In this document: piece by piece, positions 17,776 through 26,445 of the stretch
How positions within the stretch are numbered: position 1 is the stretch's first letter
Layout of the letters: each line of letters starts with the position of its first letter
Notes under the pieces: model-generated
The model's input: only the letters and a program-made list of their open reading frames with translations
The model's database searches: none
Told to the model about the DNA's origin: nothing
NCBI GenBank assembly: GCA_029975475.1
Contig: JARKPB010000008.1
Location: 310,001 to 374,000, forward strand
DNA from: Anaerolineaceae bacterium
GTDB lineage: Bacteria > Chloroflexota > Anaerolineae > Anaerolineales > Anaerolineaceae
Direction of reading: 5' to 3'
DNA length: 64,000 bases
Made by a program: the position numbers and the translations under genes

Positions 17776-18569
17776 TGGCTGTGCTCCTCGTCATTTCCGC
17801 AGCATTGATCGACCACGACCGCCCCTTCGAGATTTAAGAGCTGTCCGCTGAAGGCCGCTTTAAGGTTCTGGCTGGTGAAGACCTCCTGCGGGCTGCCAAA
17901 TGCGATCATCTTGCGGTTTAACAATAAGACCTGGTTAAACTCACTCGCGGCCATGTTAAGATCATGGGTGCTGACCAGGACGGTCACCCCGGCGGATTTT
18001 AGGTCGGAGAGCAGGCGCAGGGTTGTCTCTTGAGTGGAGACGTCCACACCGGTAAAAGGTTCGTCCATTAATAAGATGTGCGGTTCCTGAGCCAGCGCCC
18101 GGGCCAGGAAGACGCGCTGCTGCTGGCCGCCCGATAATTCACCAATTGGCCGTGTTCGCAGGGCGGCGATGCCCATCTGTTCCATACTCTGCAGGACGAT
18201 GGCTTTGTCCGTTTTATCCGGCTGGCGCAGCCAGCCAAATTTACCATAGCGACCCATCATGACCACATCACTGACCGTGACCGGAAAACGCCAGTCCACC
18301 TCTTCACGCTGCGGTATGTACGCCACACAGTCCTGGTGATGTCCAAGCGGCTGACCGTGAATAAAGATTTTGCCGTGTTGAACGGGCAGCAGACCAACCA
18401 GCGCTTTAAAGAGGGTGGATTTACCCGCGCCGTTGGGACCCACGATTGCGACCTGGTCACCGTGGGCAATCTGTATGCTGATATGGTCTACAGCGGTTTT
18501 CCCGTTGTAGCTGATGGTCACCTCTTCCAGATCGAGGCGGGCGGGCGTTTCAGCGATCGTTGTGCTCAT
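17772..18569 (-). CDS. Metal ABC transporter ATP-binding protein (ZnuC/MntA family)
   Basis: Cytosolic ATPase of the metal importer, 265 residues. Walker A is GPNGAGKSTL, the signature is LSGGQQQRV, Walker B is ILLMDEPFTGVD, and the switch His is in VSTHDLN. The tail ends in DQCCGNDEEHSH, a Cys/acidic/His cluster that could bind a metal ion. It is the first gene of a minus-strand operon with the permease and is divergent from the ZIP transporter at 18699. The 129-nt gap between them holds a conspicuous inverted repeat. Confidence 0.94.
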   Translation of the reverse strand: MSTTIAETPARLDLEEVTISYNGKTAVDHISIQIAHGDQVAIVGPNGAGKSTLFKALVGLLPVQHGKIFIHGQPLGHHQDCVAYIPQREEVDWRFPVTVSDVVMMGRYGKFGWLRQPDKTDKAIVLQSMEQMGIAALRTRPIGELSGGQQQRVFLARALAQEPHILLMDEPFTGVDVSTQETTLRLLSDLKSAGVTVLVSTHDLNMAASEFNQVLLLNRKMIAFGSPQEVFTSQNLKAAFSGQLLNLEGAVVVDQCCGNDEEHSH

Positions 18570-18610
18570 CGTGCGATTGTATCAATTGTACCGCAGCCGA
18601 TGATGTTAAG

Positions 18611-18653
18611 AGAACCCGGTTTCTAAATTAAGGTGCCAGACGAAACCGGTTCT
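18611..18653. promoter_or_regulatory. Inverted repeat between divergent metal-transport genes; candidate operator
   Basis: GAACCCGGTTTC (18612-18623) and GAAACCGGTTCT (18642-18653) form an inverted repeat with one mismatch in the inner 11 positions, separated by 18 nt. Each arm is itself nearly palindromic around CCGG. The location between an ABC metal importer and a ZIP transporter suggests a metalloregulator site (Zur, Fur, MntR or DtxR type). None of those consensus sequences is an obvious match. Confidence 0.45.
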
Positions 18654-18698
18654 ATGTTATAGTTACAACCGATAAAATACTGCCAGAGGAGATAAAGG

Positions 18699-19517
18699 AT
18701 GGATCTTGTCTCTTTTCTAAAAACCCTTTCTCCTGTCGTACAGGCCCTGCTGGCCACCCTTTTTACTTGGGGCGTTACCGCGCTGGGTGCGGCCGGCGTA
18801 TTCCTCAAGAAGAACTTAAGCAAGCGTCTGCTGGACGGGATGCTTGGTTTTGCCAGCGGCGTGATGATCGCCGCCAGTTATTTTTCACTGCTCGCCCCGG
18901 CAGTGGATTTATCCGCTGGGATGGGCATTCCAGCCTGGCTGCCTCCCACGGTCGGCTTTTTAATGGGCGGGGCATTTCTATACTGCGTGGACCGCTTGCT
19001 GCCTCACCTTCATGTAAATATGCCGGAAGACGCTCCGGAAGGGATTCACACAACCTGGAAACGCTCGGTGCTTCTGGTTCTGGCCATCACGCTGCATAAT
19101 TTTCCAGAAGGGCTGGCGGTCGGGGTGGCTTTTGGGGCGGCAGCGGCCGGGCTGCCGGAAGCAACTGTTGCATCCGCTGTGGCTTTAGCGCTTGGGATCG
19201 GTTTGCAAAACTTCCCCGAAGGTCTGGCCGTGGCTGCCCCGCTGCGGCGCGCGGGTCTTTCCAGGATGCGCGCTTTTCAGGTGGGACAGGCGTCCGGACT
19301 GGTTGAACCGATCGCGGGTGTGCTGGGAGCGTTGGCGGTCAGCCACATGCGCCCGCTGCTACCGTATGCCCTGGGGTTCGCCGCGGGAGCGATGATCTAT
19401 GTTGTGGTGGAAGAATTAATCCCGGAGGCGCATCACAGCGAAAGCGGAGATGTCGCAACCATCAGTGTGATGCTCGGTTTCGCTCTGATGATGTTCCTGG
19501 ATGTCGCTCTGGGATAA
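18699..19517 (+). CDS. ZIP-family metal transporter
   Basis: Inner-membrane divalent cation transporter of 272 residues with about eight helices. The metal-site motifs of the family are visible: HNFPEGLAVG (His133, Asn134, Glu137) in helix 4 and QNFPEGLAV in helix 5. The loop between helices 3 and 4 contains HLHVNMPED. Similar proteins include ZupT, which imports zinc and other divalent ions. AGAGGAG precedes the ATG by 9 nt. It shares the putative operator region at 18611 with the ABC metal importer. Its 3' end overlaps or touches murJ, suggesting one transcript. Confidence 0.92.
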   Translation: MDLVSFLKTLSPVVQALLATLFTWGVTALGAAGVFLKKNLSKRLLDGMLGFASGVMIAASYFSLLAPAVDLSAGMGIPAWLPPTVGFLMGGAFLYCVDRLLPHLHVNMPEDAPEGIHTTWKRSVLLVLAITLHNFPEGLAVGVAFGAAAAGLPEATVASAVALALGIGLQNFPEGLAVAAPLRRAGLSRMRAFQVGQASGLVEPIAGVLGALAVSHMRPLLPYALGFAAGAMIYVVVEELIPEAHHSESGDVATISVMLGFALMMFLDVALG

Positions 19518-21048
19518 ATTTATGAAGTTATCAAAATTAACCAAAGCATCGCTCATTGTCGCGGTTTTCTTTGCCCTTGATAAGGGGCTGGCGATCATCC
19601 GTCAGTTAATCATTGCCCGTCAGTTTGGGCCAACCCCAGCGCTGGACGCGTTTAACGTCGCCAATAATCTGCCTGATTTACTCTTCGCGCTGATCTCCGG
19701 CGGGGCGATGGCTGTCGCTGTCATTCCGGTTCTCACCGAGAAGATTACCCTGCAGGGCCGATCATCTGCCTGGGAACTGTTCAGCCGCATTGCCAATCTC
19801 GCCTTTCTGGTAACGGCCGCGCTGGCAATCTTGATCGCGATATTCTCCAACCAGCTGGTTCGCTGGGAGGTTGGGATCGCCCCGGGTTTTGATGAGCCGC
19901 AGCAGAATCTGGTGGCCTCTCTGATGCGATTAAATCTCATCGCCACGTTGATCTTTTCCATCTCGGGCCTGGTGATGGCCGGGCTGCAGTCCAACCAGCA
20001 CTTTTTACTGCCCGCCATGTCTCCCCTTCTTTATAATGTTGGCCAGATCTTTGGGGCGGTGATTCTCGCCCCGGAAAAGGGCTATCAAATTGGCGGTCTG
20101 ACTCTGCCGGCTTTTGGCCTTGGAGTAACCGGGTTGGTCTACGGGGTGATTATCGGGGCTGTGCTCCATCTGGCGATCCAGATCCCGGCTCTGATTCGCT
20201 ATCAATTCGTCTGGCGGCCGATCATCGGCCTGGGAAATGCTGACCTGCGCCGGGTCCTTCGCCTGCTTGGCCCGCGCCTGCTGACCATGCTGGCGATTCA
20301 GTTAACCTTTATCGTGCGCGACAACCTCGCTTCCCGCCTTGAATCCGGGGCGATTTCTTCCCTGACCTACGGCTGGATGATCCAGCAAGTGCCGGAGACC
20401 ATCATCGGCACCGCTCTGGCGGTTGCGCTGCTGCCCACGCTTTCGGAGCAGATTGCCCGCGGGGATGAAGAATCTTTCCGCGCGACCATGGAAAAGGCAG
20501 CCCGCATTCTCTTCGCTCTGACCTTACCGGTGGCTGCGGTGATGGCGCTCGGAATCGGCCCGCTGTTGGAATTCGCCTTCCCGGGTTTTGGGGATACTCT
20601 GTTGTGGGTGACCCGCGGTTACTTGATTGGCCTGTTCGGCCACAGTTTGAAAGAATTAACCGCCCGGTCTTTTTACGCCCGTCAGAACGCGGTCGTCCCC
20701 CTGCTGACCGCGTTTGCCAACACAATTCTGTATATCGGTATTGGAATAGGCTTCTACCGGGTCTGGGGAGCATTTGGCATCAGTCTGACCGACTCGGTGG
20801 TGTTTACCGCCGAAGCGGTTTTGCTGTTAATCCTGCTGAACCGCCGGCTGCATTATCCGGTCCGCCTGGAACGAATTCCCTGGCGCGCCGTGCTTTCCGT
20901 ACTGTCTGGCGGAGGCGCCGCCCTGGCAGGGTTGTATCTCGGGGCGAACCTGCACCCGGCCATCACCGGCAGCCTGGCGCTTGGTTTTGGCGCGGTTGCT
21001 GCCGTTCCGTGGATTTTGCCGGAAATCCGCTCCCTCCTGCGGTTGTAG
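19501..21048 (+). CDS. murJ: MurJ/MviN-family lipid flippase
   Basis: Polytopic membrane protein of 515 residues (about 14 helices) that flips lipid-linked precursors, canonically lipid II for peptidoglycan. Family blocks include the N-terminal DKGLAIIRQLIIARQFGPTPALDAFNVA and the following LISGGAMAVAVIPVL. Two starts are possible: the ATG at 19501, which overlaps the ZIP gene by 17 nt, or the ATG at 19522 just after its stop. The second gives a more typical N-terminus, but neither has a good ribosome binding site. Because genes for a polysaccharide cluster follow, a role in exporting another lipid-linked glycan is a fair alternative. Confidence 0.92.
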   Translation: MSLWDKFMKLSKLTKASLIVAVFFALDKGLAIIRQLIIARQFGPTPALDAFNVANNLPDLLFALISGGAMAVAVIPVLTEKITLQGRSSAWELFSRIANLAFLVTAALAILIAIFSNQLVRWEVGIAPGFDEPQQNLVASLMRLNLIATLIFSISGLVMAGLQSNQHFLLPAMSPLLYNVGQIFGAVILAPEKGYQIGGLTLPAFGLGVTGLVYGVIIGAVLHLAIQIPALIRYQFVWRPIIGLGNADLRRVLRLLGPRLLTMLAIQLTFIVRDNLASRLESGAISSLTYGWMIQQVPETIIGTALAVALLPTLSEQIARGDEESFRATMEKAARILFALTLPVAAVMALGIGPLLEFAFPGFGDTLLWVTRGYLIGLFGHSLKELTARSFYARQNAVVPLLTAFANTILYIGIGIGFYRVWGAFGISLTDSVVFTAEAVLLLILLNRRLHYPVRLERIPWRAVLSVLSGGGAALAGLYLGANLHPAITGSLALGFGAVAAVPWILPEIRSLLRL

Positions 21049-21124
21049 CTGGAATAAATATTGCATCCATAAATCTGATGCCGAATTCATTATATAATTA
21101 TTGCAATTCGTTCAGAGAGGTGTG

Positions 21125-21823
21125 ATGTTAAAACGGCTGTGGGTCATTCTGGGGGTCTTGGTTGTCCTGCTGGCAGGCTGTTCGATCCTGCCGGAATCGC
21201 CGACAATCGTGCCGGCGGCTCCAGAAGCCAGAGTGGTTGATAATCCTTTAAGCACGCTGGTTACCTGTCCGACAATTGTCTGCCCGACCTGCCCGGCGCT
21301 TCCCAATATCACGATTACCCCGACGGTCACCCAGACCGCAACCGCCACCGTCACGATTACCCCCACTGCAACGCGCACAGCCACGATTACTCAAACCGCG
21401 ACCCGCACCCGCACCGCAACCCCCACCCCCACCCGAACCCCCGCGCCTTTCAGTATTCAAGCCAATACGCCCTTATTCACCCGCAATTTTGCCCGATCGG
21501 AATCCGGCTGCAACTGGATCGGCGCAGCCGGCCAGGTATTTGACAAGGATGGAAAACCGCTGACGCAGCTGGTTGTCGTCATCACCGGCCCTTATAATGG
21601 GAAAAACCTGAATCTGGTTGGCATGACCGGAATGGATTCCGGTAAGCCGTACGGTCCGGGCGCTTTTGAACTGGTGATTGGCAACAAGCCGGTCAACACG
21701 GTCAATCAGTTAAAAATACAGGTCTTTGACCTGGCGGGAAATGCGCTTTCAGAGCCGGTGGAATTTTCTACCCTGGCGGACTGCTCCAAGAACCTGATCA
21801 TCATCAATTTCAAGAAAAAGTAG
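21125..21823 (+). CDS. Lipoprotein with Thr/Pro-rich spacer
   Basis: Exported lipoprotein of 232 residues. The signal ends in the lipobox LAGC (Cys19 by this start). A spacer of alternating Thr, Ala, Pro and Arg residues (about 65-108) follows, and a C-terminal domain of roughly 120 residues has two Cys (in SGCNW and ADCSK) that could form a disulfide. The C-terminal part reads like a small beta domain (VVVITGPYNGKNLNLVG). AGAGAGG lies 7 nt before the ATG; an upstream in-frame start would lack the signal peptide. It sits between murJ and the Wzz-like gene, so a cell-surface role is likely, but the function is unknown. Confidence 0.85.
   Translation: MLKRLWVILGVLVVLLAGCSILPESPTIVPAAPEARVVDNPLSTLVTCPTIVCPTCPALPNITITPTVTQTATATVTITPTATRTATITQTATRTRTATPTPTRTPAPFSIQANTPLFTRNFARSESGCNWIGAAGQVFDKDGKPLTQLVVVITGPYNGKNLNLVGMTGMDSGKPYGPGAFELVIGNKPVNTVNQLKIQVFDLAGNALSEPVEFSTLADCSKNLIIINFKKK
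21310..21450 (+). repeat. Low-complexity ACC/ACG-rich tract coding a Thr/Pro spacer
   Basis: Degenerate 6-nt periodicity of ACN codons alternating with GCN, CCN and CGN. It encodes the Thr-rich linker of the lipoprotein and may vary in length between strains. Confidence 0.7.
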
Positions 21824-21935
21824 CCAATCTGCTCAAACCTTATCATACCGGGAAGGCGGTTGTATTTTTAGACGACCAATCTGCCCGCCTGCATTATAAT
21901 GCTGTAGTTGATCTAAAATTCCACAGGAAAGGTGT

Positions 21936-22724
21936 ATGCAGGCTGATCTGATTGGCTTGGATAAACTAATCGAGCGCTGGTGGCTTGGGCTGGCTGGTCT
22001 GGTAATTGGCGCGTTAATCGGGGTGGGGGTTCATACTTTCGTGCCAGTGGTATATGAAGCCAGCTCGGAAATCTCGGTTAATCTGGATTTTACCCGCACC
22101 GGCCCGCTGACCGATGTCGAACAGGATCAGGCTCTGGCGCTGATTGGCGATCTGCTGCGGTCTACCGAGCTGCGCGAGCGGGTTGTCTCCGCCGCTGCTG
22201 AGGAGGGTATTCAGCTCACCGCAGTGACATTTGATCAAGCATCTTCTGCAGACCGGTTTGGTTTTCGCTGGACATTAAGAGTGCGCGATCCGGATGCCCG
22301 CCGGGCGGAAAGGCTGGCGGATCTGTGGGCTTCGCAAGGGATGCTTTATCTTAGCGGCGCGTCCCAGGCGGCTTTTCGCGCGCAGCAAATTCGCAACTAT
22401 CTGTCGAGCCTGGAGTTTTGTTTTCAGCAGTTTTCCGCCGTGCCTACCGGCAGCGCGGCCTGTCCTTTTCAATCGCTGGAGGAGATACGCAGGGAAATTG
22501 ATCGTGCCCAGCCGTTGTATCAAGAAGAAATGCAAAAAGCCCGGGGTGTAATGCCCTACACCGACATTGTCTGGAGCCGAAAAGCAGAAGGAAGCTCCCG
22601 GGTGGCTGTCTTTTCTCGCGGCGCGCTGGCGTTTAGCGGCGGCATTCTTGGGCTGTTGATTGGCCTGCTCCTCGCCCGCACCCTCGAATTCCCGCTCTGG
22701 TCGAGGAAGCATCGTGCCCGCTAA
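21936..22724 (+). CDS. Wzz-like polysaccharide co-polymerase (chain-length determinant family)
   Basis: Inner-membrane protein of 262 residues with one helix at each end (about 17-38 and 232-252) and a soluble segment between them, the layout of chain-length regulators. The first helix is followed by VYEASSEISV, matching the family's post-helix strand. The middle part has LRERVVSAAAEEGI and RVRDPDARRAERLADLWASQG, typical of the helical arm. No C-terminal kinase domain is attached. Its last 11 nt overlap the O-antigen-ligase-like gene, so the two are coupled. CAGGAAAGG lies just before the ATG. Confidence 0.82.
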   Translation: MQADLIGLDKLIERWWLGLAGLVIGALIGVGVHTFVPVVYEASSEISVNLDFTRTGPLTDVEQDQALALIGDLLRSTELRERVVSAAAEEGIQLTAVTFDQASSADRFGFRWTLRVRDPDARRAERLADLWASQGMLYLSGASQAAFRAQQIRNYLSSLEFCFQQFSAVPTGSAACPFQSLEEIRREIDRAQPLYQEEMQKARGVMPYTDIVWSRKAEGSSRVAVFSRGALAFSGGILGLLIGLLLARTLEFPLWSRKHRAR

Positions 22725-24189
22725 AGTTGTCCGGTTTATCAACCGCTGGTCCTGGTGGTTGTTAATCGCCGCTCTGCCGTTCACCAGTTTCCCGCTGGTG
22801 GCAAAACTGACCGGTTCTTCCTCGGTGGCGGGGCTCTCGCTGCCTTTCCTTGGTGTATTGGCGCTTCTCTTCCTCGCGCCGCTGCTGTACCGCCGGCGGC
22901 GCCTTTTCCCGCTGGCCGCTCCCCTGGCAGGTTTTGTCCTGGTTTTTCTCCTCTCCATGGGACTGTCCATCTTTTTGGTCCCGCCCATGTTCAAAGGCAT
23001 CAGCGCGCTGCGAAATCAGCTCGAAGCCCTGGTAACCCTCGGGATCGGTCTGGCATTTTACCTGGTCACGGTTTTTTGGTTGGACAGCGAAGAAAAATTT
23101 CGCCGCACGCTTCAGATCGTCCACATCAGCGGAGCGCTGATCATCGTCTGGAGTCTGACACAGGCAGTGGTCTGGCGGACCATGCCGCTGAACCTCTTCC
23201 CGGTCTGGATTCAGGATATTCAGGGGTTTTTTGCCCTCGGTCGTTTGTACTGGGGGCGGGCGGTTGGCTTTGCCCTTGAACCCTCCTGGCTGGCGCATCA
23301 GCTGAATATGCTCTACCTGCCTGTCTGGCTGGCCTGCACGGTCCAAAACTACAGCGTATTTCAGCGGCGCATCTGGAAATTTTCTGCTGAGAATTTTCTT
23401 CTGGCTGGCGGAGCGCTGGTTTTTTTTCTGACATTCTCCAGGGTGGGCTGGCTGGCTTTTCTGCTGATGCTTGCCTATCTTTTCCTGTTATTAAATTACC
23501 GACTGGCGGGTTGGCTGCAAACGCGCCTGTTTCGCGGCCGTGCCGGGTCAAATCCGGCTCAAATGCACCGCCTGACCCGCTGGTTGATCTGGGGCGGGAT
23601 GCTGGTCGTTTATTTGAGTCTGCTGGCCGGGGCATTGTTTGCCTTCAGCCGCTTTGACCGCCGTATGGCTGACTTATTGTATTTTGATCCCTCCCAGGAT
23701 TACGCCGTGCTGCGTTACGCTGACCGCCTGCGCTTTAGCGAGCGCTTGATTTACTGGGATGCGGGTTTGCGCCTGTTTGATGCCCATCCTTTGCTCGGGG
23801 TTGGTCCGGGAAATGCGGGTTTTTATTTGCCAGGCAATCTAACCGGATTTGGCTATTTCACCGTTGAAGTGCGCGATATCCTGTACCGCAGTAATCAATT
23901 ACTTAACATCAAGAGTATGTGGATTCGCTTGCTGGCCGAAACAGGCATCCTGGGTTTTGGCTGCTTTCTGATCTGGTTTGGGCTTAGCTGGCGCGTCAGC
24001 GCCCGGCTGTCTCGAATGAAAGATCCGCTCATTGGAACGATTGGGTTAATCTCGTGTTTCGCGTTGATTGGTTTCGTGATCGAGGGTTTCAGTATTGATT
24101 CCTATGCCTTGCCGTATCTCTGGATATCCTCTGGTTTTGGCGCGGCGGCAATTTTAATGGTGGAGAAAAAGAATGACGCTGATCAATAA
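22714..24189 (+). CDS. O-antigen ligase/polymerase-like membrane protein (Wzy_C type)
   Basis: Polytopic membrane protein of about 491 residues with roughly 11 helices, of the O-antigen ligase/polymerase superfamily. The large periplasmic loop contains FSERLIYWDAGLRLFDAHPLLGVGPGN, the family hallmark, followed by NLTGFGYFTVEVRD. The start is taken as the GTG at 22714 with GAGGA 7 nt upstream; a TTG 54 nt earlier is in frame but has no ribosome binding site. Together with the Wzz-like gene it suggests polymerisation or attachment of an exported polysaccharide. No glycosyltransferase genes are in view. Confidence 0.88.
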   Translation: MPAKVVRFINRWSWWLLIAALPFTSFPLVAKLTGSSSVAGLSLPFLGVLALLFLAPLLYRRRRLFPLAAPLAGFVLVFLLSMGLSIFLVPPMFKGISALRNQLEALVTLGIGLAFYLVTVFWLDSEEKFRRTLQIVHISGALIIVWSLTQAVVWRTMPLNLFPVWIQDIQGFFALGRLYWGRAVGFALEPSWLAHQLNMLYLPVWLACTVQNYSVFQRRIWKFSAENFLLAGGALVFFLTFSRVGWLAFLLMLAYLFLLLNYRLAGWLQTRLFRGRAGSNPAQMHRLTRWLIWGGMLVVYLSLLAGALFAFSRFDRRMADLLYFDPSQDYAVLRYADRLRFSERLIYWDAGLRLFDAHPLLGVGPGNAGFYLPGNLTGFGYFTVEVRDILYRSNQLLNIKSMWIRLLAETGILGFGCFLIWFGLSWRVSARLSRMKDPLIGTIGLISCFALIGFVIEGFSIDSYALPYLWISSGFGAAAILMVEKKNDADQ

Positions 24190-26167
24190 AAGCTTACTGG
24201 GCAAGACCCTGCTGGTGGCCAGCCTGGTGCTGGGTCTATCGGCCTGCACGCTCGCTTCGGGGATCAAACCCGGGTTTTTACCGCCGATCCCATCCCCAAC
24301 GCCCACCGCGGCGGTGGCGCAACCGTCTCAGACTGCCGAAGCGGTTGATCGGGATGAAATTTCCAGGGCAGAGGCCAATCTGGTTCAGCTTGAATCCGCC
24401 AATGTGCCGGAAAGCCGTTTGGAAGTGATCGCCGAAAAATACACCGGTAAATCTATTCCATCACCTTATTATCCCGATTCCAACGCGCCTTATTCAATTG
24501 GGGCGCGAAAAAGTTTCTACGTGGGCAATCAGGATACCAATGAAACCTTTCAGGTATACGCCAGGCTGGTCTATCGTACCGATCACGCCTATTTTTGGGT
24601 GGAAGAGAATGTCGCTTTTGACCAGGCGGCAGCCGAGCGGTTAATCAACACATTTGAGGAAAAAATCTATCCCACCAACCGAAAATTCTTTGGCAGCGAA
24701 TGGACGCCTGGAATTGATGGCGATGAGCATATTTACATTTTATATGTTCGGGACATTGGTTCGCAAGTGGCCGGTGTGTTCTCTTCGGGAGATTCGGTTC
24801 ACCCGGATGCGTCAAAATATTCCAACGCGCACGAGATCTTTGTCTTGAATGCGCGCACGATTGGCCTGGATGAAGATTTTACCTACGGCGTCCTGGCGCA
24901 TGAATTTCAGCACATGATCCACTGGGCGAATGACCGAAACGAAGATTCCTGGATTGAAGAGGGATTTTCTGAACTGGCTTCTTACCTAAACGGGTATTCA
25001 ATTGGCGGTCATGATTATTCTTTTGTGGTCAATCCGGATATTCAATTAAATTACTGGCCCTCCGAAGCATCCGAGCGCAGCGCCCATTACGGCGCATCCT
25101 TCCTGTTCGTGGCTTACTTTCTTGAGCGCTTTGGTGTGGAAGCCACTCAGGCGTTGGTCGCCAACCCATTAAACGGTTTGGTAAACGTGGATGATACCCT
25201 GGCAGCTCTGAAGATTACCGACCGCCAGACGGGAGAACCGATCACCGCAAATGAATTTTTTCGCGATTGGACTTTAACGAATTTCCTGATGGACTCCGCG
25301 CTAGCCGACGGCCGGTACGCTTACAATGGGTATACCAGCGTTCCCCGTGTGCGGGTCAGCGAGTCCGTCACCGCCTGTCCAATCGGCTGGCAGAGCCGGC
25401 AGGTCGCTCAATACGGGGCGGATTATATCCAAATCGCCTGCCCGGGCAGTTTTATGCTGGAAGTGCACGGCAGCGCTTTCATCCCGCTCTGGCCTGCTGA
25501 GGCGAAATCCGGACGTTATGTTTTCTGGTCAAATAAAGGGGATGATTCGAATATGACGTTGAGCCGCAGCTTTGATTTCCGCTCGGTCAAAGGGCCGATT
25601 ACCCTGCGGTATCAAACCTGGTACGATATTGAGACCGATTATGATTATGTCTATTTACTTGTAAAGGTCGAAGGAGGAGGTTGGACCGTCCTGCGCCCGC
25701 CGGCCTGCACAACCAAGGACCTCAGCGGCAACAACCTTGCCTGCGGTTATAACGGCCAGAGCGGGGGATGGATCGAGCAGCAGGTTGACCTTTCTGCCTT
25801 CGCCGGCAAGCAGGTTACCCTCCAGTTTGAGTACGTCACCGACCCTGCGGTTAACGGCGAGGGGCTGCTGCTGGATGATGTCAGCATCCCTGAAATCGGT
25901 TATCAGGAAGATTTTGAAAACGGGGCAGGCGGCTGGGTAGGGGAGGGGTTTGTCCGGGTCGAGCGCAATATTCCGCAGCACTATCTGGTGACCTTAATCG
26001 AACGTGGTAAAGCCTTCAATGTTCGGCGCTACGCGATTCGCGACGGGGAAACGCTGCGCCTTGCCATTCAAAACGGCGGAGATGTCAGCGACACCGTCCT
26101 GGTAATCAGCGGGGTCACCCGTCACACGAGCCAGCCCGCGAATTATGAGTTCCAAATCCAGAAGTAA
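24173..26167 (+). CDS. Secreted zinc metalloprotease lipoprotein (M6-like) with C-terminal beta-sandwich
   Basis: Predicted surface metalloprotease of 664 residues. A lipoprotein signal ends in LSAC (Cys25), followed by a Pro/Thr spacer. The catalytic region has HEFQHMIHW (His243, Glu244, His247) and WIEEGFSELAS (Glu262 or Glu263 as third ligand), as in M6/immune-inhibitor-A-like peptidases. The region from about 450 to 600 resembles a MAM/carbohydrate-binding-type beta sandwich with YDIETDYDYVYLLVKV and LLLDDVSIPEIGY. It overlaps the O-antigen-ligase-like gene by 17 nt, so it is part of that operon. Substrate unknown; processing of surface proteins is a guess. A hairpin follows the stop codon. 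Confidence 0.88.
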   Translation: MTLINKSLLGKTLLVASLVLGLSACTLASGIKPGFLPPIPSPTPTAAVAQPSQTAEAVDRDEISRAEANLVQLESANVPESRLEVIAEKYTGKSIPSPYYPDSNAPYSIGARKSFYVGNQDTNETFQVYARLVYRTDHAYFWVEENVAFDQAAAERLINTFEEKIYPTNRKFFGSEWTPGIDGDEHIYILYVRDIGSQVAGVFSSGDSVHPDASKYSNAHEIFVLNARTIGLDEDFTYGVLAHEFQHMIHWANDRNEDSWIEEGFSELASYLNGYSIGGHDYSFVVNPDIQLNYWPSEASERSAHYGASFLFVAYFLERFGVEATQALVANPLNGLVNVDDTLAALKITDRQTGEPITANEFFRDWTLTNFLMDSALADGRYAYNGYTSVPRVRVSESVTACPIGWQSRQVAQYGADYIQIACPGSFMLEVHGSAFIPLWPAEAKSGRYVFWSNKGDDSNMTLSRSFDFRSVKGPITLRYQTWYDIETDYDYVYLLVKVEGGGWTVLRPPACTTKDLSGNNLACGYNGQSGGWIEQQVDLSAFAGKQVTLQFEYVTDPAVNGEGLLLDDVSIPEIGYQEDFENGAGGWVGEGFVRVERNIPQHYLVTLIERGKAFNVRRYAIRDGETLRLAIQNGGDVSDTVLVISGVTRHTSQPANYEFQIQK

Positions 26168-26172
26168 AGTAT

Positions 26173-26200
26173 CAACCGCCCCGCTTGAGCGGGGCGGTTG
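26173..26200. terminator. Bidirectional-looking terminator hairpin
   Basis: Perfect 12-bp stem CAACCGCCCCGC/GCGGGGCGGTTG with a TTGA loop between the convergent protease and YtxH-like genes. A T-rich stretch follows from 26208, a few nt beyond the stem. Confidence 0.65.
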
Positions 26201-26215
26201 GCGGTCTGTTTTCTT

Positions 26216-26425
26216 TCAATCTTTTCTTAAGGCGGTCAATTCCGCTTCCAGTTCCTGACGCCTGGCGTCCATGGCTTCATAAACTTCCCGGCGAATTTTT
26301 TCGCCGGCATCAATGATCTTCTGGCGGGTCTCTTCGCCTGTGCCCGGGGCTAAAATCAGGGCAATTAAGCCGCCGACCAACCCACCCAGCATCGCTCCCA
26401 GGATGAAATTCGCAAACTTAGACAT
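26216..26425 (-). CDS. Small YtxH-like membrane protein
   Basis: 69-residue protein starting MSKFANFILGAMLGGLVGGLIALILAPGTGEETRQ, one glycine-rich helix followed by a charged amphipathic helix (GEKIRREVYEAMDARRQELEAELTAL). This is the layout of the YtxH/gas-vesicle-like family seen in many bacteria. The ATG at 26425 has GGAGG 6 nt upstream; earlier in-frame starts are not supported. It lies between the protease terminator and the PAP2 gene on the minus strand. Function not established; a stress-related envelope role is only suggested by the family. Confidence 0.8.
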   Translation of the reverse strand: MSKFANFILGAMLGGLVGGLIALILAPGTGEETRQKIIDAGEKIRREVYEAMDARRQELEAELTALRKD

Positions 26426-26445
26426 GCCTGCCTCCTTCTGATACT

